Below are positions 5,192-8,348 of a stretch of 8,348 nucleotides of DNA, piece after piece. The stretch spans positions 1-8,348 of the forward strand of contig CAMGAZ010000054.1 in assembly GCA_946008205.1 (NCBI GenBank), in the 5' to 3' direction. A program made the position numbers and the translations under genes. How positions within the stretch are numbered: the first letter of the stretch is position 1; every line of letters begins with the position of its first letter. This stretch comes from an uncultured Clostridium sp. Its GTDB lineage: Bacteria; Bacillota; Clostridia; TANB77; CAG-508. The notes below the pieces were generated by a model, which was not told the DNA's origin, did not search any database, and saw only the letters and a program-made list of their open reading frames with translations.

Positions 5192-6850
5192 ATGAAAAAA
5201 ACTTATATGTCAGATAATAATATAAAAACTAAAAGTCAACTTGAACAGGCTTTATATAGTGCCGCAGGCGATTTACGTTCTAAAATGGATGCTAATGAAT
5301 ATAAGAACTATTTATTGGGAATAATTTTTTATAAGTATCTTTCTGATAAGATGCTATATTATGTGGGACAACTTATTGGTGATCCGAATGCAGATTTAAA
5401 AACTAATCAAAAATTATATGAAGAAAACGCCGAAGATGAAGAACTTTTAAAGGAATTAAAAAGGACTTTTTCATATACAATTTCTCCTAGACACACATTT
5501 ACGTATTTATTAAATGAAATTAATGGAGAAGCTAGAACTCAAAAAGGTGAACTTAAAACATTTCAAATTTCTGATTTGGCGGAAGCTTTTAATGACATTG
5601 AAAGTATAAGTGAAAATTTTGCAGGATTGTTTGAAGATGTTGATTTATATTCCAAGGCATTAGGTGATAATGCCCAGCAACAAGCAGATACTATTGCTAA
5701 CGTCATTAAAGCAATAGGTGATTTAGAGATTGTTAAAACTAAGGGTGATACTTTAGGTGATGCTTATGAATTTTTAATCGGCAAATTTGCCGAAAGTTCA
5801 GGAAAAAAAGCGGGTGAATTCTATACACCTCAAAAAGTATCAGAGTTGTTAACTAAATTAACTTTAGTTGGAGGCAAATACCCAGATGGTTTAACAGTAT
5901 ATGACCCAGCGATGGGATCAGGGTCTTTGCTTTTAAATTTTGGAAAATACATTGAAAAATTTGGCGGAAAAGCAGATCAGATAATTTACTTTGGACAAGA
6001 AATTAATTTCTCAACACATAGATTGGCTAAAATGAATATGATTCTTCATGGTGTTGATTTTGGTAATCAGCATCTTCGCAGAGGTAATACACTTAGTGCT
6101 GATTGGCCACCTGTTGCTAAAACTATGTTTGATGCTGTAGTAATGAACCCGCCATATTCTTTAAAGTGGCCAGCTGATAAAGGCTTTTTACAAGATCCTC
6201 GGTTTAGCCCATATGGTGTACTACCTCCCAAATCAAAGGCCGATTACGCATTTCTATTGCATGGTTTTTATCATTTAAAGAATACAGGTACTATGGCTAT
6301 TGTTTTACCTCATGGTGTTCTATTCCGAGGAGCAGCAGAAGGTAAGATTCGTAAGAAGCTCCTTGAAAATGGTTCAATTGATGCGGTAATTGGATTACCA
6401 TCTAACTTGTTCTACAGTACTAGTATTCCAACTGTTATTGTGGTGTTGAAGAAGGATAAAACTGATAGAAGTGTAATGTTTATTGACGCTTCTAAAGGAT
6501 TTGAAAAGAAAAAGAACCAAAATGAGTTAAGAGAAAAAGATATTCAAAAGATTCTTGATACTTATGAGAAGCGTGAAGATGTTGAACGTTATGCTCATTT
6601 AGCTAAGTTTGATGAAATTGAAGAAAACGATTTTAATCTTAACATCCCAAGGTATGTGGATACTTTCGTTCCCGAGCCTCCGGTAGACCTGAAGAAAGTG
6701 GCTGCTGACCTGCATGAAACAAATGTTGAAATTGAGAGAAATCAACGAGAATTGGTCGGCATGTTAAAGGAATTAACTTCAGATGATTCTGATATTATGG
6801 ATGGCCTGGATGCCATTATAAAGGAACTGGAGGGCGAGCTTCATGAATAG
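5192..6850 (+). CDS. hsdM: Type I restriction-modification system methyltransferase subunit HsdM
   Basis: This 552-residue N6-adenine DNA methyltransferase transfers a methyl group from S-adenosylmethionine to adenine in the target chosen by HsdS. The N-terminal helical HsdM domain (LEQALYSAAGDLRSKMDANEYKNYL..IFYKYLSDK) is followed by GEFYTPQ (208-214), the SAM-binding motif I DPAMGSGSLLL (Asp238 onward) and the catalytic NPPY (319-322). A coiled-coil-like C-terminus (ETNVEIERNQRELVGMLKEL) is the usual HsdS contact. No catalytic residue is missing. The start is uncertain. The ATG at 5192 is one base from AGAAGG, too close for normal initiation. The ATG at 5207 (MSDNNIKTKSQ) is 16 bases away but gives the more usual HsdM N-terminus, so a 547-residue product is likely. 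The stop overlaps the hsdS start by 8 bases. Confidence 0.95.
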   Translation: MKKTYMSDNNIKTKSQLEQALYSAAGDLRSKMDANEYKNYLLGIIFYKYLSDKMLYYVGQLIGDPNADLKTNQKLYEENAEDEELLKELKRTFSYTISPRHTFTYLLNEINGEARTQKGELKTFQISDLAEAFNDIESISENFAGLFEDVDLYSKALGDNAQQQADTIANVIKAIGDLEIVKTKGDTLGDAYEFLIGKFAESSGKKAGEFYTPQKVSELLTKLTLVGGKYPDGLTVYDPAMGSGSLLLNFGKYIEKFGGKADQIIYFGQEINFSTHRLAKMNMILHGVDFGNQHLRRGNTLSADWPPVAKTMFDAVVMNPPYSLKWPADKGFLQDPRFSPYGVLPPKSKADYAFLLHGFYHLKNTGTMAIVLPHGVLFRGAAEGKIRKKLLENGSIDAVIGLPSNLFYSTSIPTVIVVLKKDKTDRSVMFIDASKGFEKKKNQNELREKDIQKILDTYEKREDVERYAHLAKFDEIEENDFNLNIPRYVDTFVPEPPVDLKKVAADLHETNVEIERNQRELVGMLKELTSDDSDIMDGLDAIIKELEGELHE

Positions 6851-8000
6851 AAGAGAGGTGAAAAGGGCTCCAGTATTGCGCTTTAAAGGATTCACTAACG
6901 ATTGGGAGCAACATACGTTAGGTGATTTTGGCTCTGTTGCAATGAATAAAAGAATTTTTAAAAACCAAACTACTGACAAAGGAGATGTTCCTTTTTTTAA
7001 AATTAGTACTTTTGGTAAAAAAGCAGATTCGTTTATATCAAATAATTTATTTGAAAAATACAAAGAAAAATATCCTTATCCCCAAAAAGGGGATTTATTA
7101 ATATCAGCATCAGGAAGCATCGGTAGAATAGTCGAATATAAAGGGCAAAAAGCTTATTATCAGGATTCTAATATAGTTTGGTTAAACCATAATAAGGAGC
7201 TATTAAATATTTATTTAAAAGCCTATTATCAAATCATTCATTGGCATGGTATAGAAGGAAGTACTATTAAAAGACTTTATAATAAAAATATTTTAGCAAC
7301 TTCGATTTTTGTACCAGATAAAAAAGAACAATACGAATTAGGGAAGTTAATTAAAAAAGCAGAAAAAATAATTTCACTTCAGCAACGAAAATTGAAATTA
7401 TTAAAAGTTATGAAAAAAGCACTCTCTCAATATATGTTTTGTCAAGAGATAGAATTCGTTCCTATTTTGAGATTCAATTCGTTTTCTGATAAATGGAAAT
7501 ATGAACGTCTTAAGAATCTCATAGTTAAAGAAATTAAAGGTAAAGCTAAAGCTGATATGAAGGGAACAAAATCTACTTATATCGACACTGCATTATTAAA
7601 TGGTGGCTCCATAACAAAAGTTGATTCGCCTACTGATACATTTCACAATGATATTATTATTCTTTGGGATGGCTCACAGGCTGGAAAAATTTATCATGGG
7701 TTTACTGGTGCATTAGGATCAACTTTGAAAAGCTATAAACCAAAGTATTCAGGAGGATTTTTATATCAATATTTAAAAAGTAAAGAGCCCATAATTTTTT
7801 TACGGTATAGAACTCCCAATATTCCTCATGTAGTAAAGGATTTTACTGAGATTTTTAAAATAAACGTTCCAAGTGTTAAAGAACAAGAAAAAATTTCAAA
7901 AACATTGAATTATTTGGATCAAAGCATTTTAGTTGAAACTAAAAAAATAGGCTCGATTAAAAAAATAAAAAAATTTTTACTCCAAAACATGTTCATCTAA
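6843..8000 (+). CDS. hsdS: Type I restriction-modification specificity subunit HsdS
   Basis: This 385-residue protein is the DNA-recognition subunit that directs HsdM (and HsdR, if present) to a bipartite target. It has two similar halves. Each starts with a conserved stretch (VLRFKGFTNDWEQHTLGDF; ILRFNSFSDKWKYERLKNL), carries one variable target recognition domain (about 19-165 and 215-350), and ends with a helical spacer (LIKKAEKIISLQQRKLKLL, ending in KALSQYMF; LNYLDQSILVETKKIGSI, ending in KKFLLQNMFI). Length and symmetry are those of an intact HsdS. The recognised bases cannot be read from sequence. GGAGGG (6829-6834) stands 8 bases before the ATG, which overlaps the hsdM stop as ATGAATAG, so translation is coupled. 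The variable domains are more AT-rich than the conserved parts, as expected for exchanged segments. Confidence 0.95.
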   Translation: MNRREVKRAPVLRFKGFTNDWEQHTLGDFGSVAMNKRIFKNQTTDKGDVPFFKISTFGKKADSFISNNLFEKYKEKYPYPQKGDLLISASGSIGRIVEYKGQKAYYQDSNIVWLNHNKELLNIYLKAYYQIIHWHGIEGSTIKRLYNKNILATSIFVPDKKEQYELGKLIKKAEKIISLQQRKLKLLKVMKKALSQYMFCQEIEFVPILRFNSFSDKWKYERLKNLIVKEIKGKAKADMKGTKSTYIDTALLNGGSITKVDSPTDTFHNDIIILWDGSQAGKIYHGFTGALGSTLKSYKPKYSGGFLYQYLKSKEPIIFLRYRTPNIPHVVKDFTEIFKINVPSVKEQEKISKTLNYLDQSILVETKKIGSIKKIKKFLLQNMFI

Positions 8001-8003
8001 CGA

Positions 8004-8029
8004 AAAAAGGCATCAAATGATGCCTTTTT
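8004..8029. terminator. Bidirectional terminator between hsdS and the convergent recombinase gene
   Basis: AAAAAGGCATC (8004-8014) pairs with GATGCCTTTTT (8019-8029) around a short AAAT loop region. The A-run on one side and T-run on the other make it work in both directions. It starts 3 bases after the hsdS stop and ends one base before the stop of the minus-strand gene. Confidence 0.9.
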
Positions 8030-8030
8030 A

Positions 8031-8348
8031 CTATAGCTGCGATAAGTGATGTAATATTTTATCGTTATCCTTATTTTCAAGTTCACGAATAATATGAATA
8101 TAAGTCTCCTGGGTTGTCGTTGTATTATTATGTCCCAAACGTTTAGCTACACTTGCTACTGACACTCCTTCATATAACAAAAGTGAAGCATGAGTATGTC
8201 TAAGACCATGAATAGATATGATAGGGATATCTAGTTTCTTACAATATGATTCTAATTTTTGATTCAAAGTAGAATTGTAAACTCGTTGATCCTTACCAAA
8301 GAAAATAGGTTGATCAGATTCCTTTTTTTGAATCATAGACTGAATTTG
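8031..8348 (-). CDS. Tyrosine recombinase/integrase, C-terminal catalytic part (5' end outside window)
   Basis: About 105 residues are visible. The frame is open through the right edge (QIQS before the Met at 8336), so that Met is internal. Catalytic motifs, counted from it: HGLRHTHAS with His43-x-x-Arg46, KRLGHNN with His69, and the nucleophile Tyr79 in TTTTQETYIHI. The first catalytic Arg and the N-terminal DNA-binding domains lie outside. These enzymes cut and rejoin DNA at paired inverted sites. This could be a phage or island integrase, or the inversion enzyme often found beside hsdS in phase-variable type I systems; position favours the second, but the visible part does not decide. It is convergent with hsdS and shares its terminator. 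Confidence 0.9.
   Translation of the reverse strand, partial: QIQSMIQKKESDQPIFFGKDQRVYNSTLNQKLESYCKKLDIPIISIHGLRHTHASLLLYEGVSVASVAKRLGHNNTTTTQETYIHIIRELENKDNDKILHHLSQL

Noticed and set aside
6779..7063. Minus-strand open frame of 94 codons across the hsdM-hsdS junction
   Set aside because: It lies wholly over two well-supported plus-strand genes, shows no recognisable domain, and is a shadow frame.
7996..8006. TCTAACGAAAA at the end of hsdS resembles part of the hsdM leader palindrome (TCTAACAACGAAAA)
   Set aside because: The similarity has a 3-base gap, no inverted partner arm, and arises from the hsdS stop codon running into the A-run of the terminator; coincidence is likely.
1..8348. Insertion sequences, tRNA or other RNA genes
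   Set aside because: No transposase, terminal inverted repeats, tRNA-like folds or riboswitch-like leaders were seen on either strand; all gaps between genes are under 160 bases and are accounted for by promoters, terminators and repeats.

Overview
The window is low-GC, AT-rich Firmicute DNA. Protein style, A-rich Shine-Dalgarno sites and the type I restriction-modification proteins suggest a lactobacillus (Lactobacillus sensu stricto or a close relative). That assignment is inference from sequence character, not from a marker gene. The window reads as a chromosomal defence island. It starts with the tail of an unrecognised gene of visibly higher GC and ends inside a tyrosine recombinase gene on the minus strand.

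Layout, left to right. (1) 3' end of an unrecognised CDS (to 196) and its terminator. (2) A two-gene unit: an AAA-type ATPase with a C-terminal DUF234/PD-(D/E)XK-like domain (347-1762), directly followed by a small ASCH-domain protein (1763-2137). It is driven by a near-consensus promoter, with four 15-bp tandem repeats lying over the predicted transcription start. (3) A second two-gene unit: a DUF262 + DUF1524 protein of the GmrSD type (2273-4138) and a RecB-like PD-(D/E)XK nuclease candidate (4229-5071), closed by a strong terminator. The first gene ends at a TAA, but its reading frame continues for 29 more sense codons to a second TAA that touches the next start codon, so it looks C-terminally truncated. 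(4) A type I restriction-modification unit, hsdM (5192 or 5207 to 6850) and hsdS (6843-8000), with its own promoter and a perfect 10-bp inverted repeat (6-nt spacer) just upstream of the hsdM ribosome binding site. (5) A bidirectional terminator separates hsdS from a convergent tyrosine recombinase (8031 to the right edge), whose visible part holds the HxxR, LGH and Tyr catalytic motifs.

How the parts may work together. HsdM and HsdS together form a DNA adenine methyltransferase; no HsdR motor-nuclease gene lies in the window. A recombinase gene beside hsdS is a known arrangement in phase-variable type I systems, where inversion shuffles target recognition domains. A second hsdS and hsdR may therefore lie past the right edge, but this cannot be seen. 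The GmrSD-like protein would be a modification-dependent (type IV) or nucleotide-stimulated nuclease, and the adjacent PD-(D/E)XK protein is its likely partner. The ATPase-ASCH unit has no established function that I can name. Its repeat-covered promoter and its internal winged-helix segment suggest autoregulation. The best candidates for undescribed biology are the ATPase-ASCH unit with its 15-bp repeat operator and the DUF262/DUF1524 + PD-(D/E)XK pair.
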